Source of the DNA: Bifidobacterium sp.
GTDB lineage: Bacteria; Actinomycetota; Actinomycetes; Actinomycetales; Bifidobacteriaceae
Reading direction: 5' to 3'
DNA length: 55,177 nt
Assembly (NCBI GenBank): GCA_022649135.1
Contig: JALCNP010000017.1
Span: 1 to 55,177, forward strand
Positions 26,595 through 36,135 of this stretch are shown one piece after another; position 1 is the stretch's first letter, and each line of letters opens with the position of its first letter. The translations under genes were made by a program, and so were the position numbers. Under the pieces are notes generated by a model. The model was given only the letters and a program-made list of their open reading frames with translations. It was not told the origin of the DNA and searched no databases.

Positions 26595-29500
26595 TCAGTC
26601 CAGCGAATAGGCGGGGGAGGTCGCGCGACGCGTCCTCCCCCGCTTCGATATCACCGCTCGAAGCACCGCTTTGCGCAATTCGGACGCGAGCAGAACGAGA
26701 AAGGCCAATCCGACGCATTCCAGCCACGCGCCGCCGTGGAGAGGCACGGTTCCGAAGGCCTCATTCAGGAACGGAACGTAGACCACTGCGATCTGGAGAA
26801 TGACGGACATCCCGATGGCCGCCCACAGCCATCCGTTGGAAAACAGATCCCTCACCGCGCTGGACAGATGGGAGCGGGATGCCAACGCGTTGAACATCTG
26901 CGCAAACACCAGAATCGTGAAGCCCATGGTTCGCGCCTCGACCATCTGCATCTCGTGGCCCGTTCCGATCGAATGGTCCGTGAACAGCCCGCCATCAAGA
27001 TGCATATCCATTCCGACCAGCGTCACCGCCGCCATGATGATTCCGATATAGACTATGTCCCCCCACATCTGTCGGTCGATGACCCGATCAGTCAGCCTGC
27101 GGGGTTTCCTGCCCATCACATCGTCACGAGAGGGATCCACGCCCATGGCCAGGGCGGGGGCGGCGTCGGTCAGCAGATTGATCCACAGAAGCTGGGTGGC
27201 AAGCAGCGGCACCGTCACCCCGGAGGATCCGGTCTGCGTGATGCCGAGGAACCCCGCAAAAACGACACCCCCGAAGACGGTGAACACCTCGCCGACATTG
27301 GAGCTGAGAAGATAGCGCAGGAACTTGCGAATGTTGTCGAATATTCCCCTCCCCTCGCGCACCGCCGCCACGATCGTCGAAAAATCATCATCCGCAAGAA
27401 TCATCGCCGCGGACTCCTTGGTCACCTCGGTTCCGGTGACTCCCATCGCCACCCCGATGTCCGCGGCCTTCACGGCAGGGGCATCATTCACGCCGTCGCC
27501 CGTCATCGCGACGATGTTGCCCTGACGCTGCAGAGACTCGACGATTCTCAGCTTATGCTCCGGCGCAACCCGCGCATACACCGAAACCTCGGATGTGGCC
27601 CTGTCCATCGCATCGGCGTCATCCAGGGCATCAAGCTGCTCGCCGGTAAGCGTGCGTTCCGATGGATCTATCATGCCCAGGTCGGAGGCGATGCGTCTGG
27701 CGGTAAGGGGGTGGTCTCCCGTGATCATAACCGTACGTATCCCGGCACGACGGGCCTGGCGGACGCTGTTCCTGACCTCGGTGCGCGGCGGGTCGATGAT
27801 CGCGACCATGCCGGCCCAGACGAGATCGCGTTCGACGGCCCCATCCTGCTCGGCGATATCACCCACCTCCCCCGCGACATTGGACTCGATGCCCTCGATC
27901 CCCGCCAGGGAATCGGTCTCGAGAGGCCTATAGGCCTCGCCGAGCGTTCGATAGGCCTCGGAGGACAGCCTCCCCACCTGTGCGAGAATATCCTGCCTGT
28001 CGCCGTCCGTCAGCACACGGACGGCACTGCCCACGGCGATTCGAGAGCATTGGTCCAGCAGCACATCCGGCGCGCCTTTGGAGAATACGGTCAGACGCCC
28101 GGCATCCGCTTCGTCTCGCGCCACGACCGACATCCGCTTGCGCTCGGAGGTGAAGGGGATCTCCGCCACGCGAGTGAAACTGGCATACTTCCTGTCGGCT
28201 TTGATTTTCTCCGCCGCAACCACCAGGGAGACCTCCGTCGGATCTCCAACGGCCTCCCACGTTCCGGATCCCTCGTTTTTGTGAAGCTGACCGTCATTGG
28301 CGAGTGCACCGATGCCCAGTGTCCTCAGCACCTCCACCCGAGCCACACGGTCGACGTCCTCACCTTCGCCCGAGCCATGGGCGCAGACCATGCGGCCCTG
28401 CGGAGAGTACCCCGTCCCGGTGAGGCGCACCTCACCGCTGGGCGTGACGACACGCTCGACCGTCATCTCGTTGCGCGTCAGAGTCCCGGTCTTATCGGAA
28501 CAGATGACCGAAGCGGACCCCAGAGTCTCCACCGACGACAGCTTCTTGACGATCGCATGATGCTGTGCCATGCGCTGCACGCCTAGGGCCAAGACCACCG
28601 TCAGTATGGCCGCGAGCCCCTCGGGGACGGCAGCCACGGCGAGGGAAACGGCAAGCAGCAGCGAATCGATCACATCATGGATGTCGTGGAACCCCTCCAT
28701 CAATGCGAGCGCCGCAAGCACGACCAGCGCAATAAGGCACACGGCGATCCCCAGAATCTTCGAGACGTGAGCCATCTCCTTCTGCCTCATCCTCCCCGCG
28801 TGCAAGCATGTCCGCGATTTTACCGACCTGTGTGCGCATGCCCGTCGCCGTGACGATAGCCCTGCCGGTTCCCTGTGTCACCGATGTGCCACTGAACACC
28901 ATGTTCGTTCGGTCCCCCAAGGCCTTGGCCTGGCTCAAAAAGGCGGGATTCTTCCCTACTGGAACCGATTCGCCGGTAAGACTGGCCTCGGCGACGCGAA
29001 GCGACGCCGAGAGGATCAGCCGGCCGTCGGCGCACACCGAGTCGCCTTCTGCGAGCACGAGCACGTCTCCCGGCACCACGTCGGAGGTCTCTATTCGGAC
29101 CATTCTTCCGTTGCGCATCACGCAGGCCTGGGGCGCCGTCATTCGCGCAAGCGCCTGAACCGCCTGCTCGGCCTTTGCCTCCTGAACGTAGCCAAGAATC
29201 GCGTTCACCACGAGAATCAGAACGATCACCAGGGCATCATAGGGAACTGGTTCGCTCCCCCCAGCCCCGGGACGGGCATTGGCCCGTTCGATGACCCACG
29301 CGACCACGGAAATCGCGGTGGCAGCCAGCAGTAGATAGACCAGGGGATCCCTGAACTGCTCGATGAATTTCCTCCACTGCGGAACCTGCGGTGCTTCGGC
29401 AAGCCGATTGGCTCCATATCGGTGCAACCGTCGCTCGGCCTCCTCGTCGCTGAGCCCGACGGCGGCATCGACCCCCATCGCCCTCTCGACGACGTCCCCC

Positions 29501-29610
29501 GGCACCAGCGACTGGTCGATGCCCGATAACGGCTCCCGCCCGGATGATGATTCCACGGGCTTGTGTGATTCCCCGGATGCTTTGCACTGATCAGTTGGAT
29601 GGCCGATCAT
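26595..29610 (-). pseudogene. P2-type cation-transporting ATPase interrupted by one frameshift
   Basis: A calcium/manganese-type P-ATPase in two overlapping frames. The first (29610 to 28675, 311 codons) has the N-terminal domain, two membrane segments and the actuator motif TGES at 212-215. The second (26595 to about 28805) resumes just before membrane segment 3 with KILGIAVCLIA, the phosphorylation motif DKTGTLT, TGDHP, TGDGVNDAPA and the C-terminal membrane segments. Frames join if one base is lost from the four-C run at 28794-28797 (GGGG in the gene), giving MLARGRMRQKEMAHV. All catalytic motifs are otherwise intact, so the break is recent, a sequencing error, or a real slippage site. The start at 29610 has GAGGAG. 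The gene is preceded by a structured leader. Ion specificity (Ca2+, Mn2+ or other) is not determinable by eye. Confidence 0.85.
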
Positions 29611-29624
29611 GACAATCTCCTCGT

Positions 29625-29760
29625 TTAGCCGCGGAGTAGTCAGTCCCCTGATGCCGTCTACGAAGACGGCGAACGAAAAGCCGGGACTGCGCGGTTATGG
29701 ACGTACCGGCCGATGATGGCCGCTTGTCCGATTGATTATCTCATAAGGGCCTTACCGGCG
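29625..29760 (-). promoter_or_regulatory. Structured 5' leader of the P-type ATPase gene
   Basis: On the minus strand, CAGTCCC (with 29683-29689) pairs with GGGACTG (with 29641-29647), enclosing a second stem GCCGTCT/AGACGGC, and a further GGCC-N6-GGCC hairpin lies upstream (about 29709-29723). A GATAAT-like -10 lies near 29738. A leader this long and folded before a metal-ion ATPase suggests a cis-regulatory RNA, possibly metal-sensing. The invariant sequences of the yybP-ykoY (Mn2+) class were looked for and not found. Confidence 0.4.
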
Positions 29761-29846
29761 AACAGATGCGTAACGGCGAGCGCCACGGCCCTCGCAACGC
29801 ACCACCGCCGATCTTCTTGGCCCGGGGTGCTGCGAGAATGAAACCT

Positions 29847-30839
29847 ATGGCAAAGAACAAGGGCCCGATCAAGGGATCGGGCGGCAAACACCGCAAGGCA
29901 CTCACAGGGAAAGGGCCCACGCCCAAGGCCGAGGACCGCGTCTACCACAAGGCGTACCGCGCGAAAAAAGCCAATGAACGCAAGACGCTGGCGGACCCGA
30001 GAATGGCGGCACGGCGAAGGGCCGCACGCTTCAGCTCCGATTCCGACGATCTGGTGATCGGGCGCAACGCCGTGCTGGAGGCGCTTCGGGTGGGCGTGCC
30101 CAGTTCGCAGCTCTACGTGGCCACACGCATCGAACATGATGACCGCACACGCGAAATCATACGTCTCGCGGGAATTCAGGGCGTGAACCTACTTGAGGCG
30201 GATCGTCTTGAAATGAATCGGATCGCCCGATCGAGCAACCATCAGGGGATGGTGCTGAAGGCGCAGCCCTACCAGTATTCATCGTTGCAGGAGCTTGTCG
30301 ACCGCGCCGAGAAAAAATCGCAGGCGATGCAGGAGGCCGATTCTCCAACGGCCCGGATCCTGGCCACACCTCTCTTCATAGCCCTCGACGGCGTGACGGA
30401 CCCCCACAATCTTGGTGCGGTCATTCGCTCCTCCGCCGCATTCGGGGCAAACGGAATCATTCTCCCGGAGAGACGCTCCGCCTCCGTCACGGCGGCCGCA
30501 TGGAAGGTTTCGGCGGGCGCTGCGGCCCACATGCCCGTGGCACGTGTCGTGAACCTGACCAAGGCCATCGAAGGTCTGAAAGAGCGGGGCTATTACAGCA
30601 TCGGACTCGACGGCGATGGCGACAAGCTCGTCGGGGGGACCGGATTCGAAACGGATCCGCTGGTCGTGGTGCTGGGATCCGAAGGCAAGGGGCTCAGCAG
30701 GCTGGTCCGTGAGGCGTGCGACTCCATCGCCTCAATCCCCATAAGCAGCACGGTGGAATCGCTCAACGCCTCGGTAGCGGCCGGAATCAGCCTTTACGCC
30801 GTTGCCATGGCGAGACGCACGGCGCCGCAGAAGCAGTAA
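29847..30839 (+). CDS. rlmB: 23S rRNA (guanosine-2'-O-)-methyltransferase, TrmH/RlmB family
   Basis: A SpoU-type SAM-dependent RNA methyltransferase (330 residues). A basic, Gly/Lys-rich N-terminal extension (about 1-60) is followed by the RNA-binding substrate domain (IGRNAVLEALRVG) and the knotted catalytic domain with motif 1 (DGVTDPHNLGAVIRSSAAFGANGIILP), motif 2 (VVLGSEGKGLSRL) and motif 3 (IPISSTVESLNASVAAGISLYA). RlmB modifies G2251 in the peptidyl-transferase P loop; other family members modify different sites, so the target is an inference. Starts at 29838 and 29847 are both possible; neither has a strong ribosome site. Confidence 0.88.
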   Translation: MAKNKGPIKGSGGKHRKALTGKGPTPKAEDRVYHKAYRAKKANERKTLADPRMAARRRAARFSSDSDDLVIGRNAVLEALRVGVPSSQLYVATRIEHDDRTREIIRLAGIQGVNLLEADRLEMNRIARSSNHQGMVLKAQPYQYSSLQELVDRAEKKSQAMQEADSPTARILATPLFIALDGVTDPHNLGAVIRSSAAFGANGIILPERRSASVTAAAWKVSAGAAAHMPVARVVNLTKAIEGLKERGYYSIGLDGDGDKLVGGTGFETDPLVVVLGSEGKGLSRLVREACDSIASIPISSTVESLNASVAAGISLYAVAMARRTAPQKQ

Positions 30840-30846
30840 GGCGACG

Positions 30847-30874
30847 GTCCCACGGCAACGGGCCGTCGTGGGAC
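30847..30874. terminator. Convergent stem-loop between rlmB and the DUF4032 gene
   Basis: GTCCCACG (30847-30854) pairs with CGTGGGAC (30867-30874), with inner GC pairs, occupying almost the whole 35-bp gap between the two stop codons. There is no T-run. It is probably a shared 3'-end element. Confidence 0.5.
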
Positions 30875-32281
30875 TTAGCGGGTTGCCCACACAGCCGCGT
30901 CGGGGTCATCCTCCGGATTATAGGATTCGTCGCCATACGTGGCTTCGTTGTCGACCACGCCCGAATCAGCCTCATCGTTGATCGCTTCCATGACCTTGGA
31001 GTCAAGCTGGTGCTGGGGCAGCACGTTTTTGATGTAGCTGGCGACCGCCTCGCCCATGGGTACGTCATGCCCGGCCTTCTCCGCAAGGAACCACCGATGG
31101 TCCAGAACCTCGTGGAAGAACTGGGCGGGTTCGATCTGGGAGCGATACTCACGCGGAATCATTCGGACCGTGGGCTCGAAGACCTCGCGCATCCAGTCCG
31201 TCGCCACGATCTCCAGTTCCTCGCCCTCCCGCCACGTGGAGGCACGGTAGGCATCCAAGTCATTGAGCAACCTGCGGGCCTGATTCTCCTGAACGTCAAG
31301 ACCCGTGAGCCGAAGCAGCTTCCGCGACGCGTATCCGGCATCGACCACGCGCGGCCTCACCAGAACCCGTTTCCCGTCATCCGCGGTTTTCATCTCCAGC
31401 TCATCGACGTCAAAGCCGAGCTTGTTCAGCTCGTTGACGCGGCTTTCGATCTTCCACATCTCGTCGGGACCGAATTTGTCGACATCCGTGAGCGTCCTCC
31501 ACAACGAGTGGTAACGCTCGACAAGACGATCGCCGACCTCGACCTCGTCGACATCATCGGGAAGCAACCGCCCCGAACTGAGATCCATCAGTTCGCCGAT
31601 GATGTTGGTGCGCGCCAGATCGATATCGTATTCCCTCTGCCCGTCGGTCAGCTCGGGATGCAGATCACCGGTTTCGGCATCGACAAGGAAGGCGGAGAAC
31701 GCATCGGCATCCCGCAGGAAAAGAACGTTCGACAGGGAGACGTCCCCCCAGTAGAATCCCGCAAGATGCAGCCGGACCAGCAGAACGGCAAGAGCGTCGA
31801 TCAGCCTCTGAGCGGTGTCATGCTGAAGATTTCCCGCGAAAAGGGCGCGATAAGGCAATGAGAACTTAAGATGCCGGGTCACCAGAATGGACTCCAGGGG
31901 CTCGCCCTCCTTGGTATGACGCCCAGTCACCACGGCGATCGGAGTGACTGTCGGCAGCTCCAGCTTCTGCAGCCGTCTGAGCAGTTCATATTCACGCTCC
32001 GCGACGGAACGGGTTATCTCCTTCATCGCGTAGATTTCATCACCCACATGCACGAACCTGACGATATGTCGGGAAATGCCGCGGGGCAGATTCGCCAGCA
32101 GCTCACGGGGCCAGGAGGCCAGCGGCGTCTCCCAGGGCAGCGTGAACATTTTAGGGTTAGAGCTAGCGGCGGTGATTTGCAAAGCCTGAGGCTCTCTCAC
32201 ACCGTCAGAATCATCGGTGGCCTTCACCGATGTAGCCTGCAGCGCACGAGGGTCAAGCCGTGATGTTCCAGTCGATTCCAT
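30875..32281 (-). CDS. DUF4032 family protein with kinase-like fold
   Basis: A 468-residue cytoplasmic protein of a family widespread in actinobacteria and of unknown function. The middle resembles the lipopolysaccharide-kinase/protein-kinase superfamily: the active-site segment GFYWGDVSLSNVLF (like HGD-x-x-x-x-N) and a metal-binding segment VDAETGD in place of DFG. The C-terminal third, after an EYDIDLARTNIIGELMDL segment, is the characteristic DUF4032 region with RLLNDLDAYRA and HRWFLAEKAGHDV. Two starts are possible; 32281 has GGAGG only 2 nt upstream and 32302 has none. The preceding terminator separates it from ugpC, so it has its own promoter. Confidence 0.85.
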   Translation of the reverse strand: MESTGTSRLDPRALQATSVKATDDSDGVREPQALQITAASSNPKMFTLPWETPLASWPRELLANLPRGISRHIVRFVHVGDEIYAMKEITRSVAEREYELLRRLQKLELPTVTPIAVVTGRHTKEGEPLESILVTRHLKFSLPYRALFAGNLQHDTAQRLIDALAVLLVRLHLAGFYWGDVSLSNVLFLRDADAFSAFLVDAETGDLHPELTDGQREYDIDLARTNIIGELMDLSSGRLLPDDVDEVEVGDRLVERYHSLWRTLTDVDKFGPDEMWKIESRVNELNKLGFDVDELEMKTADDGKRVLVRPRVVDAGYASRKLLRLTGLDVQENQARRLLNDLDAYRASTWREGEELEIVATDWMREVFEPTVRMIPREYRSQIEPAQFFHEVLDHRWFLAEKAGHDVPMGEAVASYIKNVLPQHQLDSKVMEAINDEADSGVVDNEATYGDESYNPEDDPDAAVWATR

Positions 32282-32307
32282 ACCCTCCAATGTACCCGGC
32301 ATATAAG

Positions 32308-32335
32308 AAAAGCCCCGCAGCAATGCGGGGCTTTT
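32308..32335 (-). terminator. Intrinsic terminator downstream of ugpC
   Basis: An 11-bp stem (32308-32318 with 32325-32335) with a 6-nt loop and a CTTTTCTT tract on the minus strand. It lies between the end of ugpC and the DUF4032 start and most simply ends the ugpC transcript. The plus strand also carries CTTTT, so it could work both ways. Confidence 0.85.
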
Positions 32336-32407
32336 CCCATGAGGAGCCAAGAGAGTGAACAGCCTCATTACTTCATTGCCTCGGCCGAAGCCGTGGCAAG
32401 CTCATAC

Positions 32408-33535
32408 CTAGTTCAAGCGCAGTTCGGTGGCGGGAGAGAACAGATGCATCTTGGACGGATCGATCTGGATCTTGACGGTTTCCCCAACCTTCGGGAGCAC
32501 ACTGGGATTCACACGAATCGTGGTGAGCTTGTTCTGGTCGGACATCACGGTCGATGCCTCTGCCACGGAACCATCGGTGAGGATGTTGCCGTAGATATAG
32601 CCATCGGATCCGAGATCCTCGACGTTGACGACCTTCAGGGAGAAGGAGTTCTCATCATGCGCCGTGGCGAGCTTCGCGTCCTCGGGACGGAATCCGACAA
32701 CGATTCTTCCCTTGTCGTCGGGGGTAAGCTTCGCAACCGCCTCCTTCGGAAGTTCAACGGTGTCCTCACCGATCTTCGCCTTGCCGTCGACGACCGGATG
32801 CGTGTTGATGTTCATGGACGGGGATCCGATGAATCCGGCGACGAAAACGTTGGATGGACGGTCGTACAGCTCGGTCGGAGCGCCGACCTGCTGCAGAATG
32901 CCGAGCTTGATGACGGCGATGCGATCGCCCATCGTCAGGGCCTCGGTCTGATCATGGGTCACGTACAGGGTCGTTACGCCGAGCTGACGCTGCAATGCCG
33001 CGATCTGCGTACGCGTCTGAACGCGCAGCTTCGCGTCAAGGTTCGAAAGCGGTTCGTCCATGAGGAAGACCTTCGGCTCGCGGACAATCGCGCGGCCCAT
33101 GGCCACACGTTGACGCTGGCCACCGGACAGGGCCTTCGGCTTGCGGTCAAGGTATTCGGTAAGATCAAGGATCTCCGCGGCCTTCTCGACCCGCTTGCGG
33201 ATCTGATCCTTGGGGGTGCCGGCGATCTTCAGGGCGAATCCCATGTTGTCCGCGACGGTCATATGCGGATACAGCGCGTAGTTCTGGAAGACCATGGCGA
33301 TGTCACGGTCCTTGGGCTGCATGGTGGTGACGTCCTTGCCACCGATGAGGATACGGCCCTTGTTGACCTCCTCGAGGCCCGCAAGCATGCGCAGCGTCGT
33401 GGACTTTCCACATCCTGAGGGACCGACGAGAACGAGGAACTCGCCATCCTTGATATTAAGATTCAAATCGTCCACCGAAGGCTTGTCATTGCCCGGGTAG
33501 ATGCGAGTTACATGTTCAAATGAAACTTCAGCCAT
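32408..33535 (-). CDS. ugpC: Carbohydrate ABC transporter ATP-binding protein (UgpC/MsmK/MalK type)
   Basis: The ATPase subunit (375 residues) that powers CUT1 sugar importers. Walker A is GPSGCGKST, the Q-loop is FQNYALYPH, the signature is LSGGQRQR, Walker B is VFLMDEPLSNLD, and the switch histidine is in THDQTEA. The C-terminal ~130 residues form the OB-like regulatory domain typical of MalK/UgpC, ending with a proper MHLF segment. The start at 33535 has AAAGGA upstream. It stands alone, between an intrinsic terminator and a divergent promoter gap. The two sugar cassettes in this window lack an ATPase, so by analogy with MsmK of streptococci it likely serves both and others elsewhere. Confidence 0.94.
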   Translation of the reverse strand: MAEVSFEHVTRIYPGNDKPSVDDLNLNIKDGEFLVLVGPSGCGKSTTLRMLAGLEEVNKGRILIGGKDVTTMQPKDRDIAMVFQNYALYPHMTVADNMGFALKIAGTPKDQIRKRVEKAAEILDLTEYLDRKPKALSGGQRQRVAMGRAIVREPKVFLMDEPLSNLDAKLRVQTRTQIAALQRQLGVTTLYVTHDQTEALTMGDRIAVIKLGILQQVGAPTELYDRPSNVFVAGFIGSPSMNINTHPVVDGKAKIGEDTVELPKEAVAKLTPDDKGRIVVGFRPEDAKLATAHDENSFSLKVVNVEDLGSDGYIYGNILTDGSVAEASTVMSDQNKLTTIRVNPSVLPKVGETVKIQIDPSKMHLFSPATELRLN

Positions 33536-33999
33536 GATGTTCATCCTTTCATCGGCAGGTACGTGCCGAACGATCCGTTGTAAAGGGATATTCGCGGGCC
33601 GGCACAATCATGATGCGACGATGCAAGCCATGCGGTCACTACTATTCCTGGTTCATTGAAGATTCTCCTCATTGAGCCATGTTTCACTATACTCCATCAA
33701 CGGACACCAGCGCGACACGATGCCACGGCGTGCACGTCCCCGCGGTCGGGGAAGAGCGGACGCCGACGGCGGCGCACATATGGTAGGGGCGCAGACAGGC
33801 GACGGATACATATACATACAAAGGAGGATTCCCGAATTCCCGATGACGCGATCGACCCCGGCCGACGAACGGAGCGTTCCGGAAGGCATCCCATTCGCCG
33901 GCCCCTTCGGGCGCCGCCGCATCCGAAGGGTGATTCATACGCGTCTCAAACCCAGGCCGCACATCGCAACGTCACAGGGACCTCATTAGGATGGGGCAT
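33536..33999. promoter_or_regulatory. Divergent gap between ugpC and the kinase gene
   Basis: No convincing gene. Near ugpC there is a near-palindrome CGGCAGGTACGTGCCG (about 33555-33570) that could be an operator. The middle holds a CCCCGCGGTCGGGG hairpin (about 33742-33756). On the plus strand ATACATATACATAC (about 33806-33820) followed by AAAGGAGG (about 33821-33828) looks like a -10 region and a strong ribosome site, but the nearest ATG (33842) is 14 nt on. A 48-codon Arg-rich frame runs from there to 33989, just before the kinase start. Confidence 0.4.
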
Positions 34000-36135
34000 A
34001 TGAGCGATTTAGGCGCATTCAATTTGGAACCCGGCCAGATGGTAGGGGGATACACGCTGGTATCGCGACTGGGCAGCGGTGCGATGGGCTCGGTCTGGCG
34101 GGTGCAGGACGGCGGCGGAACCGTCTACGCGATGAAGATACTCCGGGATTCGCTGTCCGAGGAGAGCAACGCGAAAGAGGGCGGCGACGAGGACGACCGC
34201 GAACGGGTGACCGCGAGGGAGCGCCTTCGACGGGAGGCCATGGCGCTGAGAAAAATCCGGCATCCCGGGGTGTGCACGATCGTCGACATGGAACTGGACG
34301 ATTCCCTCGCCTTCATCGTGACGTCGCTGATCGAGGGGAAGAACCTGCGCGAGGATGTCGCCTCCAACGGACCATACCGGGGTGATGATCTCGAGCGTCT
34401 CGCGAGCAGATTGACCGAAGCGGTGAAAGCCGTTCACCAGGCGGGCATCGTGCACCGGGACATCAAGCCCACGAATGTGATGATCTCGGTCACCGGCCCT
34501 GTCCTGGTGGATTTTGGGATAGCCATGGGTGAGGGGGAGAGCCATGTGACCAGAACGGGACTGGTTATGGGAACCCCGGGGTTCATCGCCCCGGAGGTCA
34601 TCGACGGCGCGGAGTCCAGCGAGGCGACCGATTGGTGGTCCGTGGCCTCGGTACTCGCCTTTGCGGCAACGGGAAAGCCGGTATTCGGGACAAAGCCGAT
34701 GATGGCGGTTTTGGAAAGGGCTGCATCCGGAAATGCGAATCTCACCGGGCTCCCCTCCGCCACCATGAAGGCCTTCCGTTCGGCGCTCAACCCCCATCGG
34801 CAGGAGCGGTGCTCACCCGACGAATTGCTGACGGCCATCGCCTCGGACGCGTATACCTTGCCGGATTACGCGAATTCGGGGGAGGCGATGCCCCCTTTTG
34901 AGCAGGACGATCCAACCAGACGGATCGGCAGCCCGCAGGAGACGATGATTCTCGACGGGGGAAATCCGCGGACGCTGTGGCGAGGCGACGATGCCATCCG
35001 ATCCAGCGAATCACAGGGGAGTCGCATGGGTGTCCTCGACGGCGCACAGGACCACGCGCCCGACGGCGCGCCTACGGCGACCCTGCCCCCCGTGCGCAGC
35101 GAGGCAGGACAAACCGCCCTTCTCGACCAAGGAGACGATCCTCACCTGCGACGGTCTCTGAGGGGGGAGGCATCCACGGAAGCCATGCCCACAGCGCCCC
35201 CACCTCCCCAGCCCGAGCAGGTCGCGCTCACACAGGTGCTGCAGCCCACACGGACACTCTCACCAACACAGGTGCCCCCGCCAACACAGGTGCTCCCACC
35301 AACACAGACATTCCCACCAACACAGGTGCCCCCACCCGCGATACCCGCCGCGCGAACGGATCCTGCGATCCCCGCCCAGCCCGTCGTCATGTACAACCCT
35401 GCGGACGTGAAAAGACAGGCGTATCTCGCTCGCGGGGTCCTGCCCCTGTTTCTTGCGGCGATCCCGCTGGGACTGCTGGCAGCCTATGCTCCGGCGATCT
35501 CTTTTCTTGTGTCGTCCGCGGTGCTGTGGGCGGTTCTTACGGCGGGCCTGAGCATGACCGCGCAGCTGCGCCGGGAGGAGAGACGTTCCGGAGAACGGCG
35601 GAAAACCGACACCGCGATGCAGATCGCATCGCTTCCCTGGCACTGCCTCAAGGCCTTGGCGCTGAGCATTCCACGAATCGTCCTCTCGGCCATAGTCTTC
35701 ATCGCGGGCTCTCTCCTACTCGGTTTCGTTCTGGGGACAGGGCGGGAGCAAATCGGAGTATCCATCGCCTCCTTCATGATCCATGTCCCGATCATCACCG
35801 GAGCCCCCTTGTCCATGTGCGGCGTGACGCTCGCCGGGTGCTCGGTCCTGAGCTGGCTCACCGCGGTCTTCACGTTCAACTCGGCCCTCACGCGCGTGGG
35901 CGCCGGGTCGCTGGTCGGTCTCCCGGTCAGCGACATTGAGCCGTCACCGTATGTGATCCAACCCCCCGAAGGGCAGGGGGCAGCCGTCGACATCCCCTCG
36001 GTCAGAAGGAAAAGTCCGGCTCCCCGGCAGATTCCCCTGCTGATTGTCTGGTTCGTTCTGGTTGTGGCGGCCACCGGCGGCTTGTTGGTGTCCCTTGCGG
36101 TGGATTGGACTCCGCTGGTATTGAGCACCCTGTGA
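34000..36135 (+). CDS. Serine/threonine protein kinase with polytopic membrane C-terminus
   Basis: A 711-residue Hanks-type kinase. The kinase domain covers about 15-285: glycine loop GSGAMG (25-30), lysine K46 in YAMKIL, HRDIKPTN with catalytic D154, DFG at 171-173, and GTPGFIAPE at the end of the activation segment. A Pro/Thr-rich linker follows, with 17-18-bp DNA repeats at 35267-35333 encoding PPTQV-type units. Instead of one membrane helix and PASTA domains, the C-terminal third (about 470-711) has five or six hydrophobic segments and no large outer domain. The start at 34000 has AGGATGGGG upstream. Its targets are unknown. Such kinases in actinobacteria often control envelope growth. 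Confidence 0.88.
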   Translation: MSDLGAFNLEPGQMVGGYTLVSRLGSGAMGSVWRVQDGGGTVYAMKILRDSLSEESNAKEGGDEDDRERVTARERLRREAMALRKIRHPGVCTIVDMELDDSLAFIVTSLIEGKNLREDVASNGPYRGDDLERLASRLTEAVKAVHQAGIVHRDIKPTNVMISVTGPVLVDFGIAMGEGESHVTRTGLVMGTPGFIAPEVIDGAESSEATDWWSVASVLAFAATGKPVFGTKPMMAVLERAASGNANLTGLPSATMKAFRSALNPHRQERCSPDELLTAIASDAYTLPDYANSGEAMPPFEQDDPTRRIGSPQETMILDGGNPRTLWRGDDAIRSSESQGSRMGVLDGAQDHAPDGAPTATLPPVRSEAGQTALLDQGDDPHLRRSLRGEASTEAMPTAPPPPQPEQVALTQVLQPTRTLSPTQVPPPTQVLPPTQTFPPTQVPPPAIPAARTDPAIPAQPVVMYNPADVKRQAYLARGVLPLFLAAIPLGLLAAYAPAISFLVSSAVLWAVLTAGLSMTAQLRREERRSGERRKTDTAMQIASLPWHCLKALALSIPRIVLSAIVFIAGSLLLGFVLGTGREQIGVSIASFMIHVPIITGAPLSMCGVTLAGCSVLSWLTAVFTFNSALTRVGAGSLVGLPVSDIEPSPYVIQPPEGQGAAVDIPSVRRKSPAPRQIPLLIVWFVLVVAATGGLLVSLAVDWTPLVLSTL
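35267..35333 (+). repeat. Tandem repeats in the kinase linker
   Basis: Four imperfect in-frame copies of an 18-bp unit (CCAACACAGGTGCYCCC-like) encode Pro-Thr-Gln-rich hexapeptides between the kinase domain and the membrane part. The unit length is a multiple of three, so copy-number change would alter linker length without breaking the frame. Confidence 0.7.

Noticed and set aside
29625..29760. yybP-ykoY manganese riboswitch before the P-type ATPase
   Set aside because: The expected conserved core sequences are absent, so only an unclassified structured leader is claimed.
35260..35340. Short repeats that look CRISPR-like
   Set aside because: Repeats are contiguous, in-frame inside the kinase gene, with no spacers; they encode a Pro-Thr-Gln linker.
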